A model generated the notes under the pieces. It searched no databases. It was not told where the DNA came from and worked only from the letters and a program-made list of their open reading frames with translations. A program made the translations under genes and the position numbers. Below, piece after piece: positions 47,975 through 57,923 of a DNA stretch of 64,000 nucleotides (its first letter is position 1; every line of letters begins with the position of its first letter). The stretch comes from Mesorhizobium sp. STM 4661 (GTDB lineage Bacteria > Pseudomonadota > Alphaproteobacteria > Rhizobiales > Rhizobiaceae). The stretch spans positions 124,001 to 188,000 of the forward strand of contig NZ_CAAF010000004.1 in assembly GCF_000359125.1 (NCBI RefSeq). Direction: 5' to 3'.

Positions 47975-48067
47975 GCAGGTTCCGCAAAAGTGTCGCACGG
48001 TTTTGCGACAAGAACCTGCGAGAAGCAAAGACCTAAGCAGACGAAGCTAGCGAAGTCTGTTTAGGTC
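47975..48067. repeat. Two palindromes upstream of dapD (rhizobial GCAAAAGTG type)
   Basis: GCAGGTTCCGCAAAAGTGTCGC...GTTTTGCGACAAGAACCTGC, cut here, spans 47975-48019; GACCTAAGCAGAC/GTCTGTTTAGGTC spans 48030-48067 with a 12-nt loop. The core resembles that at 45293. The 235-bp LOG-dapD gap is mostly this element. Confidence 0.75.
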
Positions 48068-48129
48068 CGCGCGACTTTCAAAACAGGTTAAGGCGTGGCC
48101 CCTTAACAGCGTGGTAATGGAGCGAATTC

Positions 48130-48984
48130 ATGTCGAAGCCGGAACTCGCGAGCCTCGAAAAGACCATCGAGAAAGCCTTCGAGGAACGCGACGCGATTTC
48201 GACCGCGACCCGGGGCGCAACGCGCGACGCCATCCAGTCGGCGCTCGACCTGCTCGACCGCGGCACCGTGCGCGTCGCCGAGCGCCAGGCCGACGGCAAA
48301 TGGCATGTCAACCAGTGGCTGAAGAAGGCGGTGCTGCTTTCCTTCCGGCTCAATCCGATGGAGATCATCAAGGGCGGCCCTGGCCAGGCTGTGTGGTGGG
48401 ACAAGGTGCCGTCGAAATTCGACGGCTGGAGCGCCGTCGATTTCGAGAAGGCCGGCTTCCGCGCCGTGCCGTCGTCGATCGTGCGCCGCTCCGCCTACGT
48501 CGCGCCGGGCGCCGTGCTGATGCCGTCCTTCGTCAATGTCGGCGCCTATGTCGACAGCGGCACCATGGTCGACACCTGGGCCTCGGTCGGCTCCTGCGCC
48601 CAGATCGGCAAGAACGTGCATCTGTCGGGCGGCGTCGGCATTGGCGGCGTGCTGGAGCCGATGCAGGCTGGTCCAACCATCATCGAGGACAATTGCTTCA
48701 TCGGCGCCCGCTCCGAAGTAGTCGAAGGCTGCATCGTGCGCGAAGGCTCCGTGCTCGGCATGGGCGTCTTCATCGGCCAGTCGACCAAGATCGTCGACCG
48801 CGCCACCGGCGAGGTCTTCTACGGTGAAGTGCCTGCCAATTCCGTCGTCGTCGCCGGCTCGCTGCCGGGCAGGCCTTTTCCAAACAACGAGCCCGGCCCC
48901 AGCCTCTATTGCGCCGTGATCGTCAAGCGGGTCGACGCCAAGACCCGTTCAAAAACCTCAATCAACGAATTGCTGCGCGATTGA
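48130..48984 (+). CDS. dapD: 2,3,4,5-tetrahydropyridine-2,6-dicarboxylate N-succinyltransferase
   Basis: 284 aa left-handed beta-helix enzyme of the succinylase branch of lysine/diaminopimelate biosynthesis. [21 protein letters not shown] (shortened here to its core), [25 protein letters not shown] and [11 protein letters not shown] are diagnostic. dapE lies 2.5 kb downstream on the same strand with unrelated genes between. Confidence 0.97.
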   Translation: MSKPELASLEKTIEKAFEERDAISTATRGATRDAIQSALDLLDRGTVRVAERQADGKWHVNQWLKKAVLLSFRLNPMEIIKGGPGQAVWWDKVPSKFDGWSAVDFEKAGFRAVPSSIVRRSAYVAPGAVLMPSFVNVGAYVDSGTMVDTWASVGSCAQIGKNVHLSGGVGIGGVLEPMQAGPTIIEDNCFIGARSEVVEGCIVREGSVLGMGVFIGQSTKIVDRATGEVFYGEVPANSVVVAGSLPGRPFPNNEPGPSLYCAVIVKRVDAKTRSKTSINELLRD

Positions 48985-49101
48985 TCTTTGTCACAAACGG
49001 ACGCACCTTCCGCCGGCGCGACAATCCGTCGCGCTGGCTGCTGGCGAAGCCTGGCGTCCTCGAAGGCAGCAAAGGCACTAACCAATACGGACCGGACCCG
49101 C

Positions 49102-49479
49102 TTGCCTGACAGATCAGATCTCATTTGGCTTTTCTTCAGAATATCGGGCCGCGTCAGCCGCGCGGCCTATTTTCTTGGAGGATTGCTCGTGGCCATCATA
49201 CAGGCCTTCCCGCTCTATCGCTTCACGCTGGTGCCGGAAGGCACGACGGAGAGCAACATGTGGTCGTTCATATTCTTCATCGCCTTCATCGCCTCGCTAT
49301 GGTCGAACGTGGCACTGGCAGTGAAGCGGCTGCACGACCTCGATAAGCCGGGTATAGCGGCGCTGGTGCTGTTCGTGCCTGTTGTCTCGATTGTCGCTTT
49401 CCTCGTGCTCTGCCTGTTTCCCGGGCAGCCGGGACCCAACCGCTATGGCAAACGCACCAATGCACCCGCCGAACCCTGA
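49102..49479 (+). CDS. DUF805 membrane protein
   Basis: 125 aa from TTG 49102, placed so that the protein begins a few residues before DLIWLFFRISGRVSRAAYFLGG, the usual DUF805 start. Three to four TM segments follow, with the conserved VKRLHDLDKPG loop and a PNRYG end. The same frame is open from TTG 48988, so the true start is uncertain. DUF805 proteins are uncharacterised inner-membrane proteins. Confidence 0.8.
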   Translation: MPDRSDLIWLFFRISGRVSRAAYFLGGLLVAIIQAFPLYRFTLVPEGTTESNMWSFIFFIAFIASLWSNVALAVKRLHDLDKPGIAALVLFVPVVSIVAFLVLCLFPGQPGPNRYGKRTNAPAEP

Positions 49480-49500
49480 ACATCGATCGAGTGTCTCGCC

Positions 49501-50250
49501 ATGCGCTACCGCACGCTTGACCCTAAACGGATCATAGAAACCGCCGAGCGGTTGGAAGAGCGCATCGCCGAGCGTTTTCCCGACGCAGGCCTGCGTGGCG
49601 TCGCCGCCGAGCTCGTGTCGCTGTCAGGCGACCTGGCGAGGTCAGCGAAGGCGCTGGAAGCGCCGATCTGGTGGCTGCGCGGCGTCATCGTCGCCGCCAT
49701 TGTCATCGGTGCGCTGATGTTCCTGTTCGTCGGCACCATCCTGCCGCTCGGCCGCATCTCGGGAACCCATGATGCCGTCCAGTCGGTGCAAGGCATCGAA
49801 TCCTCGGTCAACATGATCATCCTCGCGGTGCTCGGCTTCCTGACCTTGATCCGGAGCGAAGAGCGCATCAAGCGCAAACGCGTGTTTCGCGAGCTTCATG
49901 GCTTGCGATCGCTGATCCATGTCATCGACATGCACCAGCTCACCAAGGATCCGGCCGCCCTTTCAACCCATTTCAAGCCGACGGCGCATTCACCTGCCCG
50001 CATCACCAACGCCGCCGACCTTGCCCGCTATCTCGATTACTGCTCCGAAATGCTGTCGATCACCGGCAAGATCGCCGCGCTCTTTGCGCAGTCGGTGAAT
50101 GATGATGTGGTGATCAACGGCGTCAACGACATCGAGAACCTGGCTTCCAACCTGTCGCGAAAGATCTGGCAGAAGATCACGCTGATCGAAAGTACTGCCG
50201 GGCGGCGGAAACGTTCCGCTCGCATGGAGCAGCCTCTAAGCGAATCTTAA
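49501..50250 (+). CDS. Hypothetical membrane protein
   Basis: 249 aa. Two TM segments at about 60-83 (GVIVAAIVIGALMFLFVGTILPL) and 101-117 (VNMIILAVLGFLTLI) join a soluble N-terminal helical region and a ~125-residue C-terminal cytosolic region rich in polar helices (YLDYCSEMLSITGKIAALFAQ). No domain is recognised with certainty. It is 21 bp downstream of the DUF805 gene and probably cotranscribed. Confidence 0.75.
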   Translation: MRYRTLDPKRIIETAERLEERIAERFPDAGLRGVAAELVSLSGDLARSAKALEAPIWWLRGVIVAAIVIGALMFLFVGTILPLGRISGTHDAVQSVQGIESSVNMIILAVLGFLTLIRSEERIKRKRVFRELHGLRSLIHVIDMHQLTKDPAALSTHFKPTAHSPARITNAADLARYLDYCSEMLSITGKIAALFAQSVNDDVVINGVNDIENLASNLSRKIWQKITLIESTAGRRKRSARMEQPLSES

Positions 50251-50318
50251 TCAGCCACGAAGCCAAGCGCACCGGCAAGGGCCGGTATTGGGCGCATGGG
50301 CGGGCTGCGAACTGACGA

Positions 50319-51342
50319 TCACCGGGACTCGGTGGTCTTCCCCGGCATGATGGCGTCCGGTGTCAGGCTGGGCGATCCCGGTTGTTCCTGCTCTGCCCTG
50401 CGCACCAGCGCGATGACCCGCTTTATCAGCGGCGCCGACGTGCCTGCCTTGTCGACCAGGCGCAGGATCGCACCTTGCAGTTCGTCGATCTCCGTCGGCC
50501 GGCGGTGCTGCAAATCATCCCACATCGACGAGCGCGCGGCCGGGTCGATCGCAAGCATGCGCCGCGCCAGGACCTTGAACAGCCAGTCGGGCAGGCGCAG
50601 CACCTTCGGCAGCAGTGCCGGGCGCAAGCCGGCGATCCGTGCCGGCTCGATGCCTGAATGCCTCTTCGATCTGGCCGGCCAGGATCAGCCGCCAGCGGCG
50701 GTCGGAAAGTTCCGTTGCCAGCGGCAGGCCCGACAGGGCCACCAGCGCATTGTTCAGATTCATCAGCAGCTTGCCCCACTGCACCGCTTTCATATCGCCA
50801 TGCGTGGTGACCGCAAACCCGTCGACATTCAGCAGGTCGACAAGGCCGGCTGCCCCCTCCTCGATCATCACCTTGCCCTCGCTGGCGCGGTGCACGCGAA
50901 ACGGCAATTCACCGCCCGGTGACTGGACCACGTTGAACGGGACCATGCCGGCGAACACGCGCCGCCCAGCGAGCCCGGCCCGCAGCCTGTCAGCATTGCT
51001 GACGCCGTTCCGCAGGCTGACCACCATCGCATCCGGGTGGGCATGGGCGGCAATGAGCGCCGCCATATCTTCGGTCGCACCGCTCTTGACCGTCACCAGG
51101 ACGATATCGGCGCCGGACATGGCGGCTACCGGATCAGCGGTGACGGTGAGTGCCTCCGGGGCTATGTGGCGGTCGCGGCCATCGAGATCGCTAACCCGCA
51201 AGCCATCCTTGCGCAACGCGTCCTCGATGCGCGGCCGCGCCAGAAGAACCATCTTGCGCCCGGCGAGCGCCAGACAGCCGCCGGCATAGCAGCCGATACT
51301 GCCGGCGCCGGCAATGGCGATCGTTTTTTCTTCCCTGGTCAT
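50319..51342 (-). pseudogene. 2-dehydropantoate 2-reductase-like (PanE/ApbA family), frameshifted
   Basis: The N-terminal Rossmann motif AIAGAGSIGCYAGG and SLRNGVSNADRL support the ketopantoate reductase family; the first frame runs to EEAF, and from about 50650 the second frame continues GIEPARIAGLRPALLPKVLRLPDWL to the helical C-terminal domain ending at 50319. One extra base, or a small deletion in the loop, explains the shift. Corrected length is about 340 aa. Many such paralogues do not make pantoate. Real decay or a sequence error. Confidence 0.8.
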
Positions 51343-51471
51343 GCGATAAGCTCGCCTTGGCCTGTAACTATACGACATGAAAACCATAATGTCGGCGGTA
51401 TCGTCGGCCATTGGGCTGGCCTTCATGTCTGGCCGTGACAGGCCTTTCGCTTTCGACTATCGCTTTTGCCC

Positions 51472-52671
51472 ATGACGTTGCCTACCGATCCTGCTGGAAA
51501 CCTCGCCGCCCTCATCCGCTGCGCCTCCGTGACGCCTGCAGAGGGCGGTGCGCTGAGCGCGCTGGAAGAGATGCTGAAGCCGCTCGGCTTTTCCGTCGAG
51601 CGTCCGGTGTTTTCGGAAGGCGGCACGCCGGACATCGAGAACCTTTATGCGCGGCGCTCCGGCAACGGCCCGCATTTGATGTTCGCCGGCCATACCGATG
51701 TGGTGCCGGTTGGCGATGAATCCTCCTGGACGCATCCGCCTTTCGCCGCCGAGATCGCCAAGGGTGAGATGTATGGCCGCGGCGCCGTCGACATGAAGGG
51801 TGGCATCGCCTGTTTCATCGCCGCCGTGGCGCGCCATGTCGACAAGAGGGGCGGCCCGAAGGGCTCGGTCTCGCTGCTGATCACCGGCGACGAGGAAGGG
51901 CCGGCGATCAACGGCACGACGAAGCTGCTCGAATGGGCCGCCGCCAAGGGCGAGAAGTGGGACGCCTCTATCGTCGGCGAGCCGACCAATCCCGAGGCGC
52001 TCGGCGATATGATCAAGATCGGCCGGCGCGGCTCGCTGTCCGGCTGCGTCATCGTCAACGGCCGGCAGGGCCACGCCGCCTATCCGCAGCTTGCCGACAA
52101 CCCGGTGCGCGGGCTGATGAGCCTGATCGACGGCTTGCTGCATCCCGTCTTCGACAAGGGCACAACGGATTTCCAGCCGACCAATCTGGAGGTCACCTCC
52201 GTCGACGTCGGCAATCCGGCCACCAATGTCATTCCGGCGAAGTCGACCGCCACCTTCAACATCCGCTTCAACGACACATGGACGGCCGAGACGATCCAGG
52301 CGGAGATCCACAACCGCCTCGACCAGGCGGCGAAGCGCAAGAAATACCGGACGGGCAAGAAGACGCCGGTCGATTACGAACTCGTTTGGCGCGACAGGCC
52401 GAGCCATGTCTTCCTGACCCGCGACGACCGGCTGGTCGAAGCGCTCAGCGGTTCGGTCAAGGCGGTTGTCGGCAGGAGGCCGGCGCTTTCCACCTCCGGC
52501 GGCACTTCCGATGCGCGGTTCATCAAGGACTATTGTCCGGTGGTCGAATTCGGGCTGGTCGGCAAGACCATGCACATGGTCGACGAACGCGTCGCACTTG
52601 CCGACCTCGAGACCCTGACGCAGATCTATCAGCGTTTCATCGAAGACTGGTTCGAACGAGGCCTGCCCTGA
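51472..52671 (+). CDS. dapE: Succinyl-diaminopimelate desuccinylase
   Basis: 399 aa M20 metallopeptidase completing the succinylase route to LL-DAP. Metal and catalytic motifs: [32 protein letters not shown], and [12 protein letters not shown] with [13 protein letters not shown] near the end. ATG 51472 is preceded in frame by TTG 51466. The fmt/truA genes lie downstream on the opposite strand, a usual rhizobial neighbourhood. Confidence 0.96.
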   Translation: MTLPTDPAGNLAALIRCASVTPAEGGALSALEEMLKPLGFSVERPVFSEGGTPDIENLYARRSGNGPHLMFAGHTDVVPVGDESSWTHPPFAAEIAKGEMYGRGAVDMKGGIACFIAAVARHVDKRGGPKGSVSLLITGDEEGPAINGTTKLLEWAAAKGEKWDASIVGEPTNPEALGDMIKIGRRGSLSGCVIVNGRQGHAAYPQLADNPVRGLMSLIDGLLHPVFDKGTTDFQPTNLEVTSVDVGNPATNVIPAKSTATFNIRFNDTWTAETIQAEIHNRLDQAAKRKKYRTGKKTPVDYELVWRDRPSHVFLTRDDRLVEALSGSVKAVVGRRPALSTSGGTSDARFIKDYCPVVEFGLVGKTMHMVDERVALADLETLTQIYQRFIEDWFERGLP

Positions 52672-52673
52672 TC

Positions 52674-53279
52674 ATGCTTTCGTCAGATGAGACCTATGCT
52701 TCGCTAGCCGGCGCCTGGCGGCTTATGCTCGGCAAGGCCGACGGGCTGCGCCTGCTCGACCTTTCGGCCGACGGTTTCTGGAATTCCTTTTTCGCCATTC
52801 TCGTGGCTGCGCCGGCTCTGGTCGTCGGCTGGGTCGGCATTGCCAACGAAATCGGCGATCCCGACGCGTTCGCGGGACGCTTCAGCATGCTGATCCGCCT
52901 GGCGACGGTCGATGTCGGCGCCTGGGTGCTGCCGCTCGTCGGCCTTGCCGTGGTGGCACCGCGCGCAGGCATTGGCGGCCGTTTCGTCCACTATGTGGTC
53001 GCCAGCAACTGGGCGTCGGCCATCATCGCCTGGTTGATGCTGCCGTCGGCGCTGATCAGGCTTTTCCTGTCCTCCTCCAGCGAGGTGGCCGGGCTGGTGT
53101 CGCTGCTTTTGTTTGCGCTGTCGATGGTGCTGACCTGGCGGATGACCAATGCCACCATAGGCAAGGGTGCGGCCGTCGGCACTGCGGTCTTTGCCGGCAT
53201 GTTCGTGGCCTCGCTGGCCGTGCTGTTCGGCCTGCAGGCGCTACTCGGTATCAGCATACCGAGCGAGACCGGGACTTGA
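52674..53279 (+). CDS. Hypothetical multi-pass membrane protein downstream of dapE
   Basis: 201 aa from ATG 52674, 2 bp after the dapE stop. About five TM segments (FFAILVAAPALVVGWVG, VGAWVLPLVGLAVVAP, ASAIIAWLMLPSALIRLF, VSLLLFALSMVLTW and AVFAGMFVASLAVLFGL). It follows dapE closely enough to be cotranscribed. I cannot assign a function. Confidence 0.75.
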   Translation: MLSSDETYASLAGAWRLMLGKADGLRLLDLSADGFWNSFFAILVAAPALVVGWVGIANEIGDPDAFAGRFSMLIRLATVDVGAWVLPLVGLAVVAPRAGIGGRFVHYVVASNWASAIIAWLMLPSALIRLFLSSSSEVAGLVSLLLFALSMVLTWRMTNATIGKGAAVGTAVFAGMFVASLAVLFGLQALLGISIPSETGT

Positions 53280-53331
53280 AGCAAGTCGCGTCCAAGTGAA
53301 TCTGTCCGAATTCCTGGTGCGGTTTCGCACC

Positions 53332-53350
53332 GGTATGATAATATCATACC
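53332..53350. promoter_or_regulatory. ParD autoregulatory operator candidate
   Basis: GGTATGATA-A-TATCATACC is a perfect 19-bp palindrome, 22 bp before the antitoxin start and overlapping a TATGATAAT-like -10 element. Ribbon-helix-helix antitoxins bind such palindromes to repress their own operon. Confidence 0.8.
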
Positions 53351-53371
53351 ATTCCCTCACAGGAGGAAACA

Positions 53372-53653
53372 ATGTCCGCCACTGAGAAACGCACCTTCAG
53401 TCTACCGGCCGAGCAAGCCGCTTTTATCGACCAGCTCGTTCAGTCGGGCGCCTATGCAACCAGTAGCGAAGTCATCCGCGCCGGGCTTCGCGCCCTGCAA
53501 GAACGCGATGCCGCCGTGGAGCGCTGGCTGCGCGAGGAAGTCGCGCCGACCTATGACGCCTGGAAGGCGCACCCTGGCAGGGGTATTTCGCCAGAGGAGA
53601 TGACTGAGCGGGCGCGCAAGCGCCACGAGGCCCGCCTGCAGAGGAATGCGTGA
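53372..53653 (+). CDS. parD: Type II antitoxin, ParD family
   Basis: 93 aa. The N-terminal ribbon-helix-helix reads KRTFSLPAEQAAFIDQLVQSGAYATSSEVIRAGL (cut conceptually at AYATSSEVIRAGLRAL), with an acidic/Trp-rich toxin-binding tail. AGGAGGAAACA precedes ATG 53372. It overlaps the ParE gene by 4 bp (GTGA). The operator palindrome upstream supports autoregulation. Confidence 0.94.
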   Translation: MSATEKRTFSLPAEQAAFIDQLVQSGAYATSSEVIRAGLRALQERDAAVERWLREEVAPTYDAWKAHPGRGISPEEMTERARKRHEARLQRNA

Positions 53654-53967
53654 AGCGTCGAGCTGTCATTTATGCGCCGGAGGCAGGCGGCGATCTCGAT
53701 CGGATTTATGACATTGTTGCGGAAGCCAGCAGCGCCACGACGGCCAACCGCTACGACCAGCGTATCCGGGCATTCTGCGAACGCCTCGAATACGGCTCCG
53801 AGCGCGGCACACGCCGCGACGATGTGCGGCCGGAGCTTCGCATCATCGGACTTGAACGCCGTGTCACCATCGCCTTCATCGTTGAGTTCGAGCGCGTGGT
53901 GATTTTACGCGTGTTCTATGGCGGGGCCGATTGGCAGGACGATCTAGCCGAGGGCGACGCTCGCTGA
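53650..53967 (+). CDS. parE: Type II toxin, RelE/ParE family
   Basis: 105 aa from GTG 53650. The beta/alpha pattern VIYAPEAGGDLDRIYDIVAEAS, RIRAFCERLEYGSERGTRRDDVRPELRIIGLERRVTIAFIVE (abbreviated: RIRAFCERLEYGSERG then LRIIGLERRVTIAF) and VILRVFYGGADW is typical of ParE gyrase poisons. The toxin reading frame is intact. Stop is 9 bp from the end of the convergent truA gene. Confidence 0.93.
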   Translation: MKRRAVIYAPEAGGDLDRIYDIVAEASSATTANRYDQRIRAFCERLEYGSERGTRRDDVRPELRIIGLERRVTIAFIVEFERVVILRVFYGGADWQDDLAEGDAR

Positions 53968-53976
53968 TCGGCGTAT

Positions 53977-54741
53977 CTAGCGTCCTCCGGGCGCCTGTGG
54001 ATAGTCGACGCCGACGAGGAAAAGTCCGTCGGGCGGCGCCACCTGGCCGCAGGCGGCGCGATCGCGCGCATCGAGCGCCGCCCTAAGGTCGGCAATGGTC
54101 CAGCCGCCTTCGCCGACGCGTTTCAGCGAGCCGACCATCGAGCGCACCTGATTGTGCAGGAAGGACCGCGCCGAGGCCTTCACTTCGATCAGGTCGCCCG
54201 AGCGGCTGACATCCAGCCGATCGAGCGTCCGCACCGGGCTGTCTGCCTGGCATTGGGTCGAGCGGAAGGTGGTGAAGTCATGCGGCCCCAGGAGCAGCTT
54301 TGCCGCCTCGTGCATGGCGGCGGCGTCGAGACGCTTCGGCACCCACCAGACCTTGCCCTTCTCCAAAGCCGCCGGCGCACGCCGGTTGACGATGCGATAG
54401 AGATAGTGGCGGCCGGTCGCCGAGAAACGCGCGTCGAAACCGTCGGCGACGGCGGCCGCCTTCAGGACGGCAATGCATGCCCCGGCGGCCTGCAGATGGG
54501 CGTTGACGGCATCGCGCACCTTGTCGTCAGGCCATGCCTTGGCGAGATCGACATGGGCCACCTGGCCGGTCGCATGGACGCCGGCATCGGTACGGCCGGC
54601 GCCGCGCAACGAGACCTCCTGGCCGCAGAATTTTTCGATCGCCTGTTCGATCGCCTGCTGCACCGAAGGCTGGTCTGCCTGGCGTTGCCAACCGGCATAG
54701 AGGCTGCCGTCATATTCGATGTCGAGGCGAAAACGCGGCAT
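53977..54741 (-). CDS. truA: tRNA pseudouridine(38-40) synthase TruA
   Basis: 254 aa. Contains [19 protein letters not shown], the catalytic Asp in [12 protein letters not shown], and [17 protein letters not shown] 54741 gives the normal family length; the open frame continuing upstream to 54936 is not conserved. It modifies the anticodon stem-loop of tRNAs. It follows the GNAT and fmt genes in the same direction. Confidence 0.96.
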   Translation of the reverse strand: MPRFRLDIEYDGSLYAGWQRQADQPSVQQAIEQAIEKFCGQEVSLRGAGRTDAGVHATGQVAHVDLAKAWPDDKVRDAVNAHLQAAGACIAVLKAAAVADGFDARFSATGRHYLYRIVNRRAPAALEKGKVWWVPKRLDAAAMHEAAKLLLGPHDFTTFRSTQCQADSPVRTLDRLDVSRSGDLIEVKASARSFLHNQVRSMVGSLKRVGEGGWTIADLRAALDARDRAACGQVAPPDGLFLVGVDYPQAPGGR

Positions 54742-54760
54742 GCCTGTCGTTGCGGCTCGC

Positions 54761-55267
54761 CTAGGCGGCGAGCGCGGTGAAGGCCGAAGCGTAGACCAGC
54801 TTACCGGCCTCGGGCGCCTCGCCCCAGGCCAGCGCCTGCAGCGCCTCGCCCTGGTATTCGCTTTCGAAGTTTTCGGCGCGCGTGTGATTGTAGCCGAAGC
54901 GGCCGTAATAGGCGGGGTCGCCGAGCACCATGGCAAGCGTTTCGCCGGCGTCCTTCAGGCGGATATGCGCCTCGCGGATCAACGCGCCGCCGATGCCGGT
55001 GCCATGGAAGGACGGTTCGACCGCCAGGGGCGCCAATGCCACCGCCGGGAAGCTCTTGCCGCCGTTCTGCACGAAAAGCCTGGAAAACAGGATATGGCCG
55101 ACCACCTGCCCGTCTTCGTCCGCCACCAGCTCGACGACGGCATCGCCGCCGGTGACCAGCGCGTCGACCAGCCCGGCTTCCGCCTGCTGACCGAATGCAT
55201 GTTCCTCGACGAGGCGGATCGCCTCGCGGTCCCGCGGCGTCGCCGCGCGTATCGACATCATGCTCAT
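54761..55267 (-). CDS. GNAT family N-acetyltransferase
   Basis: 168 aa. The acetyl-CoA loop is [19 protein letters not shown] (Q/RxxGxG/A-like), followed by [14 protein letters not shown], the pattern of YhbS-type acetyltransferases. ATG 55267 overlaps the fmt stop by 4 bp. The substrate is unknown; linkage to fmt and truA is common in rhizobia. Confidence 0.9.
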   Translation of the reverse strand: MSMMSIRAATPRDREAIRLVEEHAFGQQAEAGLVDALVTGGDAVVELVADEDGQVVGHILFSRLFVQNGGKSFPAVALAPLAVEPSFHGTGIGGALIREAHIRLKDAGETLAMVLGDPAYYGRFGYNHTRAENFESEYQGEALQALAWGEAPEAGKLVYASAFTALAA

Positions 55268-56199
55268 GAGAATTTCATTCCTTTTTCGAATTTGGCTCCG
55301 CGCAGAAACTCCTGCGCGCTGGCAGGCCTTCCGCCCGCCCGTTGAACTTCGACCAGCCTGATTGCGCCCGACCCGCAGGCGACCGTCAGCCGGTCGTCGA
55401 GAATTCCTCCCGGCTCGCCGGCGCCTTGCACAAGCGTCGAGCGAAGCAGTTTCAGCCGCTCCACGCGGCCGCCAATTCCGGTCTCGCACCATGCGCCGGG
55501 AAAGGGCGACAGGCCGCGAATATGGTTGTGGACCTCGCCAGCAGGCCGCGTCCAGTCCACGCGGGTCTCCGCTTTATCGATCTTTTTGGCGTAGGTCACC
55601 CCTTCTGTCGCCTGTGTGGTAAATGTCAGGGTGTTTCCTGCCAGCCGCGCCAGCGCGTCCACCATCAGCGCCGCACCCATGCCCATCAGCCGGTCATGCA
55701 GGTCGCCGGCCGTCATATCGGGTTCGATGGCGCATTTTTCAACCATCGCCACCGGGCCGGTGTCCAGGCCTTCCTCCATCCGCATCACCATCATGCCCGT
55801 TTCGGCATCGCCGGCCATGATGGCGCGCTGGATGGGCGCGGCACCGCGCCAGCGCGGCAGCAGCGACGCGTGACCATTGAGGCAGCCGAGCCGCGGCGCC
55901 TCCAGAATGGGTCTTGGCAACAGCAAACCATAGGCGACGACCACGGCGACATCGGCCCGCAGCGCGCGGAACGCGTCCTGCTCGGCCCTGCCTTTCAGCG
56001 ATACCGGCGTCCGTACCGCAATGCCCAGGCGCTCGGCTTCGCGCTGCACCGGCGACGGCGTCAGTTCCAGTCCACGCCGGCCGGCGGCGCGCGGCGGCTG
56101 CGTGTAGACGGCCATAATCTCGTGCCCGGCCTCGGCGATCGCGCGCAGTGTCGGCACGGAAAATTCGGGCGTACCCATGAAGATGACGCGCAGGGGCAT
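55264..56199 (-). CDS. fmt: Methionyl-tRNA formyltransferase
   Basis: 311 aa. [21 protein letters not shown] start, the formyl-transfer centre [20 protein letters not shown] with catalytic Asn/His, and [14 protein letters not shown] are diagnostic, with the C-terminal OB-fold domain retained. I use ATG 56199 rather than the open frame from 56229. Usually directly linked to def; here a toxin-antitoxin pair and a small gene separate them. Confidence 0.96.
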   Translation of the reverse strand: MPLRVIFMGTPEFSVPTLRAIAEAGHEIMAVYTQPPRAAGRRGLELTPSPVQREAERLGIAVRTPVSLKGRAEQDAFRALRADVAVVVAYGLLLPRPILEAPRLGCLNGHASLLPRWRGAAPIQRAIMAGDAETGMMVMRMEEGLDTGPVAMVEKCAIEPDMTAGDLHDRLMGMGAALMVDALARLAGNTLTFTTQATEGVTYAKKIDKAETRVDWTRPAGEVHNHIRGLSPFPGAWCETGIGGRVERLKLLRSTLVQGAGEPGGILDDRLTVACGSGAIRLVEVQRAGGRPASAQEFLRGAKFEKGMKFS

Positions 56200-56235
56200 T
56201 TTTTCCTTGGCCTCTGCCTGCCCCGTCAAGTCGGC

Positions 56236-56661
56236 TCAGGCACCCGCTTCAAACGGGTTTACGAGCTTCAGGTCAAGCCCGTCGAAGTCTCTGATATTGC
56301 GGGTTGCAAGCGTGGCGTCATGTGTCAGACAGATTGCGGCGATCATCGCGTCAGGGAGGCTGATCGGGCGGCCAATCTTTTCCCTCATAGCCCGGAGCCT
56401 GCCGGCGAGGCGGGGGATGGAGCCAGAAAATTCAACGATACGACCGGAAAACTGCCTCGTTATCAGGTTATCAAGAGCGCGAACGTGACGATCGGAGCCG
56501 GTTTTGTTCAAGAACGTTTCGGCGCCGAAGGATTGCTCCACAACGACAGGGCCACATAGATAAAGATCGAGCAGATCCTGTGTGCGAAACCATTCGACCA
56601 CATTGGGGTCAGGTATCGTTCTGCTCGCCTCGTAAACGACGTTGGTATCGAGGAAGATCAC
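56236..56661 (-). CDS. Type II toxin, PIN domain (VapC/FitB-like)
   Basis: 141 aa RNase-type PIN domain. The acidic residues are Asp5 in MIFLDTNVV, Glu near 42, Asp in SLPDAMIAAIC and Asp/Asn in TLATRNIRDFDGLDLKLVNPF, matching FitB. ATG 56661 overlaps the antitoxin stop (ATGA). All active-site acids appear intact. Confidence 0.93.
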   Translation of the reverse strand: MIFLDTNVVYEASRTIPDPNVVEWFRTQDLLDLYLCGPVVVEQSFGAETFLNKTGSDRHVRALDNLITRQFSGRIVEFSGSIPRLAGRLRAMREKIGRPISLPDAMIAAICLTHDATLATRNIRDFDGLDLKLVNPFEAGA

Positions 56662-56945
56662 TCGAAATCCTCTTTAGGACGGCCAAAGTCGCGTTTCCTC
56701 TCCGCTTCGATTTCGCCCATTATTTCAGCAAACTCGTTGCCAATTGCGCTTTCGTCTGCAAATGCGGAACGAATGCTGTCCCATGCCGACAGGTTAGGTT
56801 CTAACCTTGCCTCGTTTTCTGCAATCATACCTTTCCATAGCAGATCGATGGCTTTGCCCGACAAGCTCTGGCCAACTTTCCGGGCAGCCTGCTCGATTTC
56901 GCGTTTTAGGGGCTCGGGAACATTTCTGATTAGCATATCGCCCAC
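56658..56945 (-). CDS. FitA-like ribbon-helix-helix antitoxin
   Basis: 95 aa from GTG 56945, set by GGAGG 5 nt upstream, giving a protein starting MGDMLIRNVPEPLKREIEQ. The DMLIRNVPEPLKREIEQAARKVGQS segment (abbreviated) is an RHH DNA-binding start, followed by a toxin-wrapping tail rich in Glu/Asp. ATG 56957 or 56996 are longer options. It is cotranscribed with the PIN toxin. Confidence 0.88.
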   Translation of the reverse strand: MGDMLIRNVPEPLKREIEQAARKVGQSLSGKAIDLLWKGMIAENEARLEPNLSAWDSIRSAFADESAIGNEFAEIMGEIEAERKRDFGRPKEDFE

Positions 56946-57093
56946 GATGGCCTCCATGATTGATATCAAGATATCGGGCCGAGGGAGCTTGCTCAACAGG
57001 ATTTTTTAGCCTGATGATTTGCTAGTTATTAACTAAATTCAAATACGTTGGGCATACGATTCGGGCCACTTAGCCTCCGAGGAGCTGTTCATA

Positions 57094-57351
57094 ATGCTGA
57101 CCCGTCAAAAGCCCTTTGGAAGACGCCGTGCGCCAATCGCTGAGTTCAAATCGCTTGAAGAAGAATACATGCAAGGTGAGTTGTCGAAACGAAGTGAGCG
57201 AGCTTTTGCGGTTTATCTCACTCCACTGTTTGCGGTAGCTGTTGTTATAATTCTTATATTCTCGCCAGAGTCTCGCGCGCTTGCACTGGAAATCGGTGCA
57301 AAATCGTTCGAGTTCGGCAAGGACTGGATTTTGCGGGGGCCGCTTAAATAA
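57094..57351 (+). CDS. Small single-TM protein of unknown function
   Basis: 85 aa. A basic N-terminus (RQKPFGRRR), an acidic linker (EFKSLEEEYMQGELSKRSER), one TM at about 40-56 (YLTPLFAVAVVIILIFS) and a short tail. GAGGAG is 9-14 nt before ATG 57094. The base composition is more AT-rich than neighbours, which with the adjacent FitAB pair suggests a small acquired segment between def and fmt. No family recognised. Confidence 0.65.
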   Translation: MLTRQKPFGRRRAPIAEFKSLEEEYMQGELSKRSERAFAVYLTPLFAVAVVIILIFSPESRALALEIGAKSFEFGKDWILRGPLK

Positions 57352-57354
57352 CTT

Positions 57355-57900
57355 CTAGCCCACCAGCTTGCCTGCCGCCTTGTTGCCTGGCGCCTTGTCC
57401 TTGGCGAGCTTCCTGAACTTCTTCACCACCATGTCGCGCTTCAGCTTCGAGATGTGGTCGATGAACAGAACGCCGTTGAGATGGTCGATCTCATGCTGCA
57501 GGCAGGTCGCCATCAGCCCCTCGGCCTCGATCTCCTGCAATTTGCCGTCGCGATCGAGATATTTCACGCGGACTGCGGCAGGACGCTCTACCTCGGCATA
57601 GTAATCCGGGATCGACAGGCAGCCTTCCTCGTAGACCGAGCGTGCGTCGGCGCTTTCCAAGATTTCCGGATTGATGAAGACATGCGGCGCTGGCGTCTCG
57701 TCCTCCTTGGCAAGATCGATGACCAGCATGCGCAGCGGTTCGCCGATCTGAATTGCCGCCAGCCCGATGCCTGGCGCGTCGTACATGGTGTCCAGCATGT
57801 CGCCGGCCAGTTTGCGCAAAGAGGCGTCGACGCGCTCGACGGGTTTCGAAACCTGGCGCAGAACGGGATCGGGAAGGATGATGAGCGGCTTGATCGACAT
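57355..57900 (-). CDS. def: Peptide deformylase
   Basis: 181 aa Fe/Zn hydrolase removing the formyl group from new proteins. All three motifs are present: [10 protein letters not shown] (motif 1, Ile for the usual Pro/Val at the variable site), [10 protein letters not shown] (motif 2 Cys) and QHEIDHLNG (motif 3). The RP-rich C-terminus ends [10 protein letters not shown]. Divergent from rmuC. Confidence 0.96.
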   Translation of the reverse strand: MSIKPLIILPDPVLRQVSKPVERVDASLRKLAGDMLDTMYDAPGIGLAAIQIGEPLRMLVIDLAKEDETPAPHVFINPEILESADARSVYEEGCLSIPDYYAEVERPAAVRVKYLDRDGKLQEIEAEGLMATCLQHEIDHLNGVLFIDHISKLKRDMVVKKFRKLAKDKAPGNKAAGKLVG

Positions 57901-57923
57901 GGCGTCTCACCTAAGACGTCATA

